Part shown: piece by piece, positions 10,075 through 21,121 of the stretch
Numbering within the stretch: position 1 is the first letter of the stretch
Layout: each line of letters opens with the position of its first letter
Origin: Erythrobasidium yunnanense
Taxonomy: Eukaryota; Basidiomycota; Cystobasidiomycetes; Erythrobasidiales; Erythrobasidiaceae
Reading direction: 5' to 3'
Length of the DNA: 64,000 bases
Assembly (NCBI GenBank): GCA_001600175.1
Contig: BCJC01000005.1
Location: 1,902,471 to 1,966,470 of the forward strand
Notes under the pieces: generated by a model
The model's input: the letters and a program-made list of their open reading frames with translations, nothing else
What the model was told of the DNA's origin: nothing
Database searches by the model: none
Made by a program: the position numbers and the translations under genes

Positions 10075-11725
10075 TTACGAGCTAGACCCAGGCTCGGCAT
10101 CGAAGCGGACAACAACTTCTTTGATGACTGGGAACTTTGCTTTGACTAGGTCTGCCAGCTTGTCTGCCGTCTCTGAGGCCTCTTTGACTGTAGCAGGGCA
10201 AGACAGTTAGCTTGGTCAAATGATGGAGGACGTATTTTCCTTACCTGTAAGGTTTGGAGGGAAGCCAATGGCCATATCTACCATAGTGTATGTTCCAGAC
10301 TTGAAAGTTCGAACGCCTGATATCGAAAGAATGGGTAACTTTGGGAGAGGTTCGTCGTGGGTGTGGTCGTGGTCGTGATGCTCGTGATCATGCTGATGAG
10401 CAGGTGTCGTCTTTAGAGTAGAGCTGCTTGCATCACCCTTCAAGCTCATAACGAAATCTTCGATCTTCTCGGTGAGTTCTGGATCGACGACATAGTCCAC
10501 CAACTCCTTCGCTGCGTTCAAGCCGATCTCACTGCCTTGCTTGATGATCATTCCAGCGACTAGCAGTCCTCCTACGGGGTCCAACATTGGGAAACCCAGA
10601 CTGGATCCAATAATCGCTACTCCGGCCAAACAGCCTGAAAAGACATCGCTTCGGTGATGCAGTGCATTCGCTTCCAGCACATTCGAGCCTTCTTCTTTTG
10701 CGACTTTGAGCGTCGCCCGGTACATCCATTCTTTGATGATGACCGAAGCTAGAGCTATCCAGGCTGCATTAGGATCAAGCGCGTGTGCGTGCTCGTGACC
10801 GTGTTCGCCGAGCGAGCCGAGCCATGACGTGCTGTTTGAAAGCATTGTATGAGCTGCGTGAGCTAGTTCCGGAGCACTCGCTGATGCTGCCGTTGACAGT
10901 GCTTGCAGGAAAAGGAAGTAGGAATGGACACCTGAACGTTCCGACGCACAAGAAGATGAGTAAATCTAGATACTGAGCAATGACACATCAGTACTTACCA
11001 ATGCCTAACGCGCCTCCTACCAGCAGGGTCGCGACCAGCAGAGATCCGAGAGCTTCGAACTTGCCTGGAGGAAGAGACGCGTCAGTTCCGTCTAGACATG
11101 CTGAAGGACATGTATACATACCATAGCCATACTGGAAAGCTCTACTCGCCGGCCGCCTGCTGAGTTTCCAGCTGAAGAGCACGACCAGATCGCCCAACAG
11201 GTCCGAGAGTGAATGTCCTGCATCCGCAAGTAGCGATGCGGAATGTAGCATAACGCCTCCCAGTCCTTTCGCAACAGTAAGAGCTACATTGCTAGCTAGT
11301 CCCCAGAGGATGATCCTAGATCCTTTGTCGCCTGCACCGCTGAAGGCCGCAGCCAATGCAGCTGCTTCTTCGGTGTCTCCGGAATGGCTATGCGTGTGCG
11401 AGTGTCCACCGAATGGACTATGCGAATGCGAGTGCCCATGATGCGAGCCAGGGCTATTTGAGCTCGCGCGTTTCCCGCTGGCGGCCTCTGTTGCTTTGCC
11501 AGCGTTTCTCTGCCGCAGATTTGACGCCGCAGACATTGAGGGTAATAGTAAAGGTTGTGCTGAAGTAGAAAAAGGATGTAAATGTAGAGGTTTCGCGCTT
11601 TTGTAGTCTGGAGCTGAGCGATGAAGAAGCTTGAAGGAGCCAGAAAGGCTGTAAGTTGGCGATACAGGTAGGTGTATAGGCAGCTTCAATGCGGTATAAT
11701 GTGTACGAAAGAGCCTAAAGCTCAT
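10075..11725 (-). CDS. MMT1: CDF metal transporter, MMT1/MMT2 mitochondrial type
   Basis: Exons 11725-11122, 11064-10999, 10931-10245, 10187-10075; 489 aa. Cation diffusion facilitator with ASNVALTVAKGLGGV, the HSASLLADAGHSLSDLLGD helix carrying the metal-binding D..H..D site, and the second site ALHHRSDVFSG. The C-terminal cytoplasmic-type domain follows (LSISGVRTFKSGTYTMVDM, then VVVRFDAEPGSS). Three His-rich stretches are present (SHHGHSHSHSPFGGHSHTHS; EHGHEHAH; HQHDHEHHDHDHTHDE). The N-terminus has a presequence-like stretch ending FSTSAQ, fitting yeast MMT1/MMT2, mitochondrial iron/metal transporters. A second Met at 11536 would remove it. The gene is divergent from QNS1 with only 85 bp between start codons. 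Confidence 0.85.
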
Positions 11726-11810
11726 TGCATGGCGCTTGAAAAGGTCAAACGAAAGAAGAAAGACAGCAACAAGCTTGAAACAGGACTAACTCCGACTGAC
11801 ACTGACAGGT
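11726..11810. promoter_or_regulatory. 85-bp divergent intergenic region, MMT1-like and QNS1
   Basis: The two start codons face away from each other across 85 bp, so one short region must serve both genes unless either uses an internal start or a 5' exon elsewhere. The sequence just before the QNS1 ATG (CTAAC...CTGACACTGACAG) looks like an intron 3' end, so a 5'-UTR intron running into the MMT1-like gene is possible. Confidence 0.5.
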
Positions 11811-14757
11811 ATGGGCCATCTAATCACGGTTTCTACTTGCAGGTACATCCAAGGAAGACCTTATGCTGCATGCCTTAATGCGATCTTAATGCCTTGAATG
11901 CTCGACAGTCTGAATCAATGGTCCCTCGACTTTGACGGCAATCTCCAGCGGATCCTAGAGAGCATTCGCATCGCAAAAGAACGCGGATCAAAGCTGCGCG
12001 TTGGGCCAGAACTTGAGATAACGTATGTCTGTCGATGAGATTACCCTATCCGGGCTGACCGGTCACTTCGTGTCGCATCACCTGCAGCGGATATGGCTGC
12101 ATGGATCACTTCCTTGAGGGTACGCGGAAAGCTCGTTTGCGAGGCGCGTAGCTGACGATGTACCTCAGGCGATACGGTTCTCCATTCATGGGAGGTACTC
12201 GCGCAGATCTTGGCAAATCCAGAGACGTATGGCATAGTATGCGATATAGGAATGCCTATCAATCACAAGAATGTCATCTACAATTGCCGGGTTATCATTT
12301 TTGACGGGAAGATCCTCCTTATCCGACCTAAGATGTGGCTCGCAAACGATGGAAACTACCGCGAGCTGCGCTTCTTCACACCTTGGACAAAGCATAGACA
12401 GACGGAAGAGTACTTCTTGCCCCGCATGATCAAAGAGATGACTGGACAGACGACAGTGCCATTCGGAGATGCGGTCATATCGACATACGATACTTGTATA
12501 GGTATCGAACTTTGCGAAGAGCTATTCACACCTAATAGGTACGACTTCCCTGCACCGAGTAATATACAATCGCTGACGTGCGCACAGTCCGCATATCTTG
12601 ATGGGGTTAGACGGTGTCGAAATATTTACCAATTCTAGCGGAAGTCATCACGAGCTGCGAAAGCTTCATAAGCGAATAGAGCTGATTAAAGAGGCCACGC
12701 AAAAGGTTAGTCAGAAATCCGAAGCAGCATGCTAGCCGCTGACAAGTACGCATAGTCTGGCGGTATCTATCTGTACGCGAATCAACAAGGCTGTGACGGC
12801 GACCGCCTATACTACGACGGCTGCGCGCTCATCGCCGTGAACGGCGATATCGTAGCACAAGGCTCCCAGTTCTCCTTGAACGATGTAGAAGTCGTCACAG
12901 CTACAATCGACCTTGAAGATGTCCGTAGCCATCGATCAAGGAGTAGCAGATCCTTCCAAGCGGCTGTCAGCGAAAGCTATCCAAGATTTAGGGTTGAGAC
13001 GGCTTTGAGTACGGGCAAGCCTGATGACTTGGTCGAGCTGGAAGTCAGCAAGAAGCAGGAGCCTAGGTACCATCAAGCAGAAGAAGAGATTGCGTCAGTA
13101 CTGCTCTTCCTCTTGAACGTTCACTCATGCTGATATATGGGTAATCTAGCCTCGGTCCTGCATGCTGGATGTGGGATTACCTGCGTCGCTGCCGTGCTCA
13201 AGGATACTTTGTACCCCTCAGCGGCGGTATTGACAGCTGTGCGACTGCAGTCATCACATACTCGATGTGTGTCCAAGTGTGCAAAGCTGCAGCAGAAGGC
13301 AGTAAGCAACACCTCATCCAAGGCGAAAAGCTGTAATGCTGAGTTGCAGACTAGATCAGCAAGTTATAGCCGACGCCAGGCGGATGACGGGCGAACCTGA
13401 AGACTCTGACTATATACCCGAAGACCCGAAGGAATTCTGCAGCAGGATCTTCCATACTTGCTATATGGGCACCGAGAACTCCTCCGCTGAAACAAGGAAG
13501 AGGGCCAAAGATCTTGCGAAAGCTATTGGAGCGTGAGCACTATCCTCGTCTCATCCGCGGCTTTCTCGTACTGATTGTGCTCGCCGCCTTCATGCAGCTA
13601 TCATACCGAGTGAGCAGTCTACATTGATCTCACGCTTCTTGCCAAGCTGATTAGCTTGCCAGCCTGAACATGGACGCAGTAGTCACGTCGATACGAGATC
13701 TTTTCGCTTTCGTGACAAGCAGGAAACCAATCTTCAAGGTACATGGCGGAACTTCCGCCGAGAATCTAGCCCTCCAGAATATCCAAGCTCGACTTCGCAT
13801 GTTGCTAGCCTACTTCTTCGCACAGCTATTACCTTGGGTACGAGGCAAGACTGGAGCCCTGCTGGTCCTTGGAAGCGCGAATGTGGATGAGAGGTATACT
13901 TTGTGGTTTTCTGAGAAGAGCAATGAAGCTGATATTCGATATAGTCTGAGGGGCTACCTTACAAAGTACGACTGCAGCTCAGCTGATATCAATCCCATCG
14001 GATCAATTAGCAAGACCGACTTGAAACGCTTCATTGCATATGCAGAGACAGCTCTTGACCTGCCTATACTCCAAGAGTAAGTGACATGTTCTCCAACCGC
14101 AAAAGACTGCTTGCTCACCCTTTTCCGTATACAGCTTCCTGGATGCCACACCTACAGCGGAGTTGGAGCCGATTACGGCAGACTATGTCCAAGCCGACGA
14201 AGCAGATATGGGCATGACGTACGAAGAGCTGTCCATTTTTGGTCGACTGAGGAAGAACGATAAATGCGGGCCTTATTCAATGTTCACGAAGCTTGTCGCC
14301 GAATGGGGTACTGCTTTGAGTCCGCTTCAAGTTGGTATATTCCAATCGCTAGCAGTATGGACGATTGACAGACATGGGCACTGCAGATCGCGGAGAAAGT
14401 CAAGCTCTTCTTTTTCGAATATGCTAGGAATCGGCACAAGATGACCACGCTCACGCCGTCGTATCACGCAGTAAGTTGGGGCTTGTAATTCGAGGGAACG
14501 AACACTGAAAGTGACATTGTTTGCAGGAGGCATACAGTCCTGATGACAACAGTATGCGGACCATTAATACCTATGACACGTTCACTAAACTGAGTAATCG
14601 CAGGATTCGACCTCCGTCCCTTCTTGTATCCTTCTCGCTTCCCTTGGCAGTTCCGGAAGATGTGAGCCTTGCCCTCTATTCAATCCAAACTCTTGTTCTG
14701 ACGATGATCTTCTTCACGTACAGCGATGAGCGAGCTGCGAATAGTCAGCACAGATGA
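11811..14757 (+). CDS. QNS1: glutamine-dependent NAD(+) synthetase
   Basis: Sixteen exons: 11811-11842, 11909-12022, 12088-12119, 12169-12538, 12588-12705, 12756-13092, 13149-13301, 13355-13532, 13598-13609, 13663-13893, 13945-14076, 14135-14330, 14387-14470, 14527-14551, 14604-14661, 14724-14757; 701 aa, close to the yeast enzyme. It makes NAD from deamido-NAD, ATP and glutamine. N-terminal nitrilase-type glutaminase: Glu in [12 protein letters not shown], Lys in [14 protein letters not shown], Cys in [12 protein letters not shown]-terminal synthetase: ATP-loop [10 protein letters not shown], then [26 protein letters not shown] and FPWQFRK near the end. Exon 9 is 12 nt. Cytosolic or nuclear housekeeping enzyme. 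Confidence 0.96.
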
Positions 14758-15070
14758 GCGCTCTAGGTAGACAAAGCTGATCTTTCTCATGCACAGTGCC
14801 CGATCGCAGCGAGCCCAACAAGAAGAAGGTAGACTGAAGGGTTTCATTTGTCTATATTTCAATTTGGCATGTGCGCTACATGATACGCTAGACTGCCACC
14901 ATGTATCACAAAGCATATTAAGGAGACCAGAACCCAGCCTGTCAATACTACCCACTGGCGACACGAAGGGAAAGCTATTATGGAGAGCGGGTAACCTATT
15001 ATAAGAGTGGTACGAAGACCAGAAAAATGGACGTAAGGTCCAGTCAAGGATAGAAAAGAGCGTGTGTAGC
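14758..15070. other. convergent intergenic region
   Basis: 3' flanks of QNS1 (plus) and the SLC35F-like gene (minus) meet here. No gene, RNA or repeat recognised. Confidence 0.6.
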
Positions 15071-16858
15071 TCAAAGAACGGAACCGAAGCCTCCCTTAGG
15101 GTCTCCAATAACTCTGTAATTTCCAGTGCGCTCCTCTCTTTCGAGCTGCTTGCCTCGGGAAACGACATTGATGACTGCGTGACCTTCGGGCGCTTTGGCT
15201 AAGAAGTAGGTGAGCAGACCAACGAGGACCATGGGGTAGCTATGAGAATCAGACTATATTAGCTTGACGAACCACGAAAGAGAAGAGTTGACTTACGCGA
15301 TGAAGTAGAGGAAGTAAGGCTTGTAGTGGAAGAGGAATAGCCCAAATAAGAGAGAGTAGAAATCCGAAGTCATGAGCGAGATGTTGTAGAATGGCGCGCT
15401 TGCGAATCGGAAGAGTAAGGGAGCGACAGAATAGAGAATGACCATTGCGCTGATGTAAGCGGCGAGGAGACCGACGTTGCGGCCTGTCCAGGCGCTTTCG
15501 TAGACTGTCGCGTGCTCATAACCACCGACGAGGATGCCGTTCACGATGAAGCCGACGAGACCGAGCTGTGATAGAAAGAGTTTAGATCCAAGGATCGGGA
15601 ATAAAGCGATGAGAAGACTTACGGCTCCGACAACTTCATAGTGGGGACGACCTCTGACGAGATACTCTTCGAAACCGTTACTAAGACCGTAGAGCGTTGC
15701 ACCAGCGATCATGAATGCATCACCCTTGCCTGAAATAGATCGCTCAGTGACTATCAAATGTGACTGGTTGCGACTGACTACATACCTTTGTTGGCATATC
15801 CCCAGTCTTTGCCAGTTCGGATATCACTAGCTACGAGGACGCCCAAGCCTCCGATGCAGATACAGACACCCGCAAGCTGGACCCAGGTGTAGCGAGCTTT
15901 CAGGAGGAAATAGGTAACGACCATTGATACGGGTGTAGACCAGGCTCCAAGCAAGAGGCAGGACAAAAGGTTGGTGTATCGGAAACCTGGGAAAGCGAGA
16001 TCGCATCAATAACTGAATGTACTGGGCGGAGGAAGGGATGCGCACCGAAAACAGTAAGGAAGTTTCCGAAGACATCCTATATGGAATAGAGATCAGCGGA
16101 ACAGCTTGTAATATAGTATCAAGAATTGAAATGCATACGATCGCTACACAAAAAATATCAGCCTGGCGCATCGAGCTTAGCATTAAGGAGCACACTCACT
16201 TCCTAGAATACCATACTTCCACCCATCGGTCTTGAGCATGTTTCCGTAAGCACCAATGCCATACTTGTAGATGGTGAGCGGGGTGTAGATGCTCATCAGG
16301 GCGACGTAGCTGGGAAACATGTCAGTCAGGCGGACTTCCGGTAGTAAAGGGGCCAGTCGCGCTTACACGAAGAATGTCTGGGTAGCTGGAAGAGACCATC
16401 CACCCATACCGAGCTCGGTCGTGACTACACTTGTGCAGGTGATGCAGAGGGATAGCAACTGACCGGCCTACTCGCGCTCGTCAGAACTTGACCAGAGCTG
16501 AATAATATTGGGAGAAGCCTACCACAAGACACAATGCAAGTCGCGGAGTCATCGAAACTGCAACTCTTTTGCCGAAGCTGCTGAAGAAGGCACCGACGCC
16601 ATTGTGGAAGTCGAGGTGAGGCAGCTCGGCTCTCGTCTTCTTAATGCTGTCTTCTCTAGCGTGTCCAGATTGAGGAAGTAGGTCTACATCGCTGAGCTTT
16701 GACGCTTCGGTACCGAACGAGTCGCCAGCTGGTTTTCCATCTTCCAAAGGAGTTTGGGGAGCTCTTGCACCGCCAGACATGGTCATCTCAGGCAGGACAG
16801 ACATCTCTTGCGAAGGTCTTGATGCAACGGCGCCGGTAGTAGCTGGGGCGTACGACAT
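15071..16858 (-). CDS. SLC35F1/F2-type membrane transporter (DMT superfamily)
   Basis: Exons 16858-16523, 16467-16367, 16309-16200, 16143-16139, 16076-16046, 15986-15786, 15729-15623, 15565-15297, 15239-15071; 442 aa. A cytosolic Ser-rich N-terminus of about 100 residues is followed by about ten hydrophobic helices. Family marks: AGQLLSLCITCTS, MLKTDGWKYGILGTIDVFGN, FRYTNLLSCLLLGAWSTPVS, GLGVLVASDI, TLYGLSNGFEEYLV. Substrate unknown; the family is loosely related to nucleotide-sugar and drug/metabolite transporters. Exon 4 is only 5 nt (cgatc) and writes TI in TIDVFGN; no other in-frame splice gives this conserved join. For exon 2 an alternative in-frame acceptor would remove AGQ. Confidence 0.88.
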
Positions 16859-17479
16859 GATGTACGGAGCAGGATTTTACTGACTGACAGCTGTCACGGA
16901 AAAGGAGGGGAAAGCGTTCTTCGTGTGTATAGCGGCAAGTGGTTAAGAACGCTTAGAGTCCCACTACCACTGGCTGAGTATGAATGAGGAGGTGTTGCGT
17001 AAAGAAATGAGAAAATCCTTCAATCCATCTTCACAAATTGCTTTTTACATCTCCGCCACGACTTGACGAGACGTGGGAGTAAAATCTGGCTAAGACTCTT
17101 TACACGGTCATGATGATGCTACATATGTATCCATCTGGACATCAAGTACGGCCTGCGAAGTTCCTGCGATTCCGTCTATCCAAGATCTGACAAGCGATAG
17201 CCGATGTGTTCTCTGGACGTCTAGACGTCTCGATTCGACCTTCGAGCGCTGCTGGCAGCTTGAACTCACTGCAAACTAACCTGACTAGCCTGCCATGCCT
17301 CCAATCACCCTACTCCTCGATCGCCTTTGTCTGCAATCTGCCTTTCTTCTGCAGTAGCGGCGATGCGTCTTGTCACACTAGCTTTCGCTCACGCTACTTC
17401 GACAGCAGCACCTCTTGGTTCCACTCATATCAAGCAAAATCCGCCTGCACCTAGTACTGTAGAGCAACAGCTACCACAC
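16859..17479. promoter_or_regulatory. divergent intergenic region; right half duplicated upstream of third family member
   Basis: Separates the SLC35F-like gene (minus) from the first unknown-family gene (plus). From about 17090 the sequence resembles 19944-20365. Examples are ATCTGGACATCAAGT/CCTGGACACCAAGT and, just before the genes, CGGCGATGCGTCTTGTCACA/CGGCGATGCAGCTCGTCACA. An in-frame Met at 17363 would add 39 residues (MRLVTLAFAHATSTAAP) to the downstream protein. Confidence 0.55.
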
Positions 17480-18325
17480 ATGCCAAGCCAACATCCTTCC
17501 AGAGATACGAGGCAGTCCTCTGGCGTATCCAAGGCTCAAACGAACACACCTCCGACCTCTTCAGCTCGCTCCGAGAGCATGAACAAGGGACCGCAACCCC
17601 AGATACCTATGTACAGCTCTCCGCGCTCTATCGCTAGACCTAAGATCGCCAGGAAACGTACTCATCCACCTTCTTCTTCGTCCCAATCCGCTACTTCCGA
17701 CCCATCTCTCGCGTCCGTAAATCCAAGCAAAGAGAGGGCTCCCATGCTACAAGAGCATATTCTCCAAATTTTGGAAAGAGAACAGGCATACTGGACCAAA
17801 AAGCGCACCAGCTCTACAGCTTCGGCTTCTTCCAGTGTCTTTGCGGACATCAATGATCTGACACAAAAGGAACTGCCGTCTCGACAGTACATGCTTGAAG
17901 AGCTCAAGACCCCTAGTAAGGACCTCGAAACGATACTCCTTTGGATGATGAAACGTGATCCGAACACTACGTGGACTATGCCCTCGTTCAAAAAGTATGC
18001 AGAAGACGCCGAGACCTGCATATCGAGTGCCCTCAAATACCAGTCACTACAACAACAATCTTCTGTAAACTACTGGTCAAACGGTATCAGCGTCGACACC
18101 CCCGAGGCGATAATCCGTCAGCTCCAAGGTGAGGTGCTGCTACTCAAATTACTTCCCAAAATCCGACAGGATCGAGCCGAAGTACAGGAGGCGCTGCTCG
18201 AATTACAAACTTGCAAAGATGTCGCATATCTGGAAAGGGTGCGCACGCTTATAGCCAAGAAGCGCGCACACATGGACAAGATCAATCGAAGTGCAATCAT
18301 CCGGCAAGCTCTGTCGATCTGCTAG
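17480..18325 (+). CDS. unknown tandem family, member 1
   Basis: One exon, 281 aa from the Met conserved among the three copies (MPSQHPSRDTRQSSGVSK); a Met at 17363 would give 320 aa. No known domain recognised. Layout: Ser/Thr/Pro-rich basic N-terminus, then the family core QAYWTKKRTSSTASASSSV followed by FADI, a helical middle (DLETILLWMMKRDP), and a C-terminal helical block LLKLLPKIRQDRAEVQEALL, then TCKDVAYLERVRTLIAKK. Members 2 and 3 follow on the same strand. Soluble and probably intracellular (no clear signal peptide from the conserved Met). Function unknown. Confidence 0.72.
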   Translation: MPSQHPSRDTRQSSGVSKAQTNTPPTSSARSESMNKGPQPQIPMYSSPRSIARPKIARKRTHPPSSSSQSATSDPSLASVNPSKERAPMLQEHILQILEREQAYWTKKRTSSTASASSSVFADINDLTQKELPSRQYMLEELKTPSKDLETILLWMMKRDPNTTWTMPSFKKYAEDAETCISSALKYQSLQQQSSVNYWSNGISVDTPEAIIRQLQGEVLLLKLLPKIRQDRAEVQEALLELQTCKDVAYLERVRTLIAKKRAHMDKINRSAIIRQALSIC

Positions 18326-18739
18326 GATGGCGTCACATGCTAACAAAGGTGGCTACTTCGTCAGCTGTCATGCTCTGTGCTTGTTTCAACAATTGCAACT
18401 ATCCCCTTAAGCTCTTTCGATGTCTGCGGGCTATTTGTGCTGAGCGGAGTGGTTCAGTTTCATCCAGCATTACAACGACGCTTGGCTTGGCCGTCACACG
18501 CTGAACTGGCTCTCCAAAAGCTTTCGTCGCGGACTTTCATACCACCCGTCTCTCCTTCAATCAATCGCTCATGAGGTCTAACACCTTTGTCCTGCACAAA
18601 GTCAGTCAACACGTCATGGCTATGCACTAACTTGTTTTCAGTATTTTAGCAGCGATGGAGCGAAATCGTCTGTTGGCTCCGCTTATATCTCATCGGTCCA
18701 TATCCGAAGTGTTTCACGCATCAACAAGATTGCTCAGAC
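18326..18739. other. intergenic within tandem family
   Basis: No gene recognised. Unlike the region before members 1 and 3, this stretch does not show the duplicated leader by eye. Confidence 0.5.
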
Positions 18740-19667
18740 ATGTCCCCTCAAGCATCACCCTTAGCTACCAGACGAAGCTCTGCCACCTCCAAAAAGAGCC
18801 GAGGGTCCAGTCAAGTCTCCGCCAGCTCACGCCATGGATCAAATCTTGACGGACCTGATAAGGAATCCCTCCTCAGGAGATCGGCTTCCTCTGGTAGCGA
18901 CTCCAGCTGGACTCCTGCGTCGTCGGTCCATTACGAGTCCTCGATGTCAAGCCTCTCTTCTGCAAAAGCTCCTGCCTCGATCTCGTCAAGTAAAAGCAGC
19001 AAAGTCAAAAGGCTCAGAGCAGAAGTAGATCGATTGTACGACCAGGAGATAGCGCGCTGGTCTAAGCGTCAGGCCTCTCCTGCTCCGTCTGTCACATCCA
19101 GTGTCTTTGCAGATCTCCATGCCATAGAGAATGCACCGGACCTTTCCGATCAGCTCAAAGCCTTGGATAAAGAGCTCAGTCGACTCGTTCTATTCTTGGT
19201 AGACCAGTTTCTGCCTGAGGACCAGCCTCGAGTGTGCTCCATTCTTGTAGACCACGGTGCCAACAGCGAGTATGCAAAGATGGCAAAGGCGTATATGCAG
19301 GCTCTGCGCTCCGATTCACTTGAGGGCGTGACTGGTCAGTGGGTACAATGGACTGGTGTGGAGACAAGAAGCTGATTCGACGCCCGCTGCAGGGACCTCG
19401 AGCGTCGGCGCTACCAGCGGCATCAATGATAAGCGCTCCGATGCAAACTCCATGAAGCGCATGCTTCGCCGGCTCAAGGACGAGCGCGAAAGTGTACCAG
19501 GCATCTCAACAAACTTCAGACTGCTTGCGAAGTATCAAAAGGACCTCAAGGAGGTTCGCAGCGCACGCCGAGCCATTAAGACAGTCAAGGACCCTGCCTA
19601 TCTGGACGAAGTTCGAAGCCTGATCTCCAGAGTACGCAAACATATACAGGTTTTCACTCGGAGATAG
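18740..19667 (+). CDS. unknown tandem family, member 2
   Basis: Exons 18740-19334 and 19393-19667, joined by a 58-nt GT-AG intron (gtcagt...ctgcag); 289 aa. The intron is needed because the first frame stops at 19372 and the family C-terminus lies in the next frame. N-terminus MSPQASPLATRRSSATSKK aligns with member 1. The core is RWSKRQASPAPSVTSSVFAD. The C-terminal block is LLAKYQKDLKEVRSARRAIK, then TVKDPAYLDEVRSLISRVRK, closely matching member 1. Ser-rich, basic N-terminus and acidic/helical middle; no known domain. Confidence 0.75.
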
Positions 19668-20365
19668 GTAGTCGATGTCTAACTTTATGGTCCGCTCGAT
19701 GCCCGGTGGTGTACCCTACCCACATGATATTGCCCTCCCGAAACCTTTCCTGCACAATTTATAGCTGACTTGTGCGCGTGCCGCTGCCAGCCTACAACAC
19801 ACCACATATCAGCGCAGCTTTTATATACTGATGGCGGTAATGAGTCGTATCGGAAGAGGATCTCTATGCGAGATTTTACAAGAATCGGTCGTTCGCCGGT
19901 TGATTACCTTCCACAACTTGCACAAGGCCAGACAGCACTCCTCGGCTAGAGCTCTTTCCGTCATTCTTATTTTACATATATCTACCTGGACACCAAGTCA
20001 CGGCCCTGCGATGCATTGCGACGCTGCCTGTCGAAGACAGGTCATTTTTCGCTTGTACCGCGAGGTGATACCCAGGCTGCTCTCTGGACCTTCTCGCATG
20101 CCTCCAAGAGTTCTAGTGGCGGGCTTGTACTACCTGAGAGCTAGCCTGACTGGCGCTCGCTTATACGTCCACCCTCCTGGTTGTTATATAATCGTCCTTT
20201 GTCTGCAGCGTGCCTTTCTTCGCCAATCACGGCGATGCAGCTCGTCACACTAGGTAGCTCTGGTATCACTCCAACAGCTCTAGAGCAGCATCAACACTTG
20301 GTTCCGCTCGACCCGAACGAAGTCAGCCTGCAGGAGACACTTCAGCGCAACAAAACAACTAAGCA
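19668..20365. repeat. intergenic; right part is a diverged copy of the region before member 1
   Basis: From about 19944 to 20365 it resembles 17090-17479, including the sequence around the first ATG (20235 here, 17363 there). This indicates that member 3 arose by duplication of a block that included upstream DNA. No separate gene called. Confidence 0.55.
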
Positions 20366-21121
20366 ATGTCTCATCGTCCCTCGCCTACAACCCCGTGACG
20401 GTCCTCATCTGTACCTGGAACTCGACCGTCTCGACCGTCTGACTTACATGCCCGCTGCGACTCCATAAGCAGAACAGTCAGCACCAAAGAATCGTCTTCT
20501 AGTCCTCCTCGCCCCTCTGCGAAATCAAAGACCCCAGACATAACCGCAATATCATCTTGTTCTTCTTTAGAATCCTCCTCTGCCCACTCACGCCGTGCAT
20601 CCCGCCGAAATGTGCGCTGGTTCAAGAGAGAGATCTTGCCCACGTTCCAGATCATAGACAAAGGCCCCTCGAGCCGGTCGAAACGCAACGATAGTACGAG
20701 TTCGGCCACCTCAAGTATTTTCGCGGACATCGCTGAGTCTACAGACACCCTAACTCGAACGTATCTGCGCGAACAACTTGAAAAGATGGATATTGAGATA
20801 GTAGGGGCAATCCGCGCTATGTCTAAGTCGTTCCCCGAGCAAACGGGGCCTTTAAACTTGTCCCCCCATGACTTCGTTGAGCAGCTGAGTGCTCGCAAAC
20901 GACAGGAAATCTACGAGTATTTCTTGAAATATTCTTTGATGGCAAGGCTGATTTATAAGTTCAAGAAGGATCGCAACGAGATATCCTGCGCAATCAACCA
21001 CATAGAAACATCGAAGGCCATCGCAGACTTTGGCACAAGCTTTCAGCTCGTCCACAAGATCCAGACACATATTCAGGCCTTCGAGAATTGCGAAGTCATT
21101 CAGGATGCCTTGAAACGATAG
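20366..21121 (+). CDS. unknown tandem family, member 3 (possibly decayed)
   Basis: Best model: exons 20366-20394 and 20470-21121 (75-nt intron gtgacg...ataag), 226 aa. MSHRPSPTTP aligns with the starts of members 1 and 2. Without the intron a TGA at 20396 ends the frame where member 2 has Arg, so the alternative is a pseudogene. Core: RWFKREILPTFQ, then SSATSSIFADI. C-terminal block: KKDRNEISCAINHIETSKAI, then VHKIQTHIQAFENCEVIQDA, like members 1 and 2. The long uninterrupted second exon argues that it is, or was recently, translated. Confidence 0.55.

Noticed and set aside
13137-13400. alternative frame across QNS1 exon 7
   Set aside because: A different frame of the same exon; the synthetase frame with PLSGGIDS is clearly correct.
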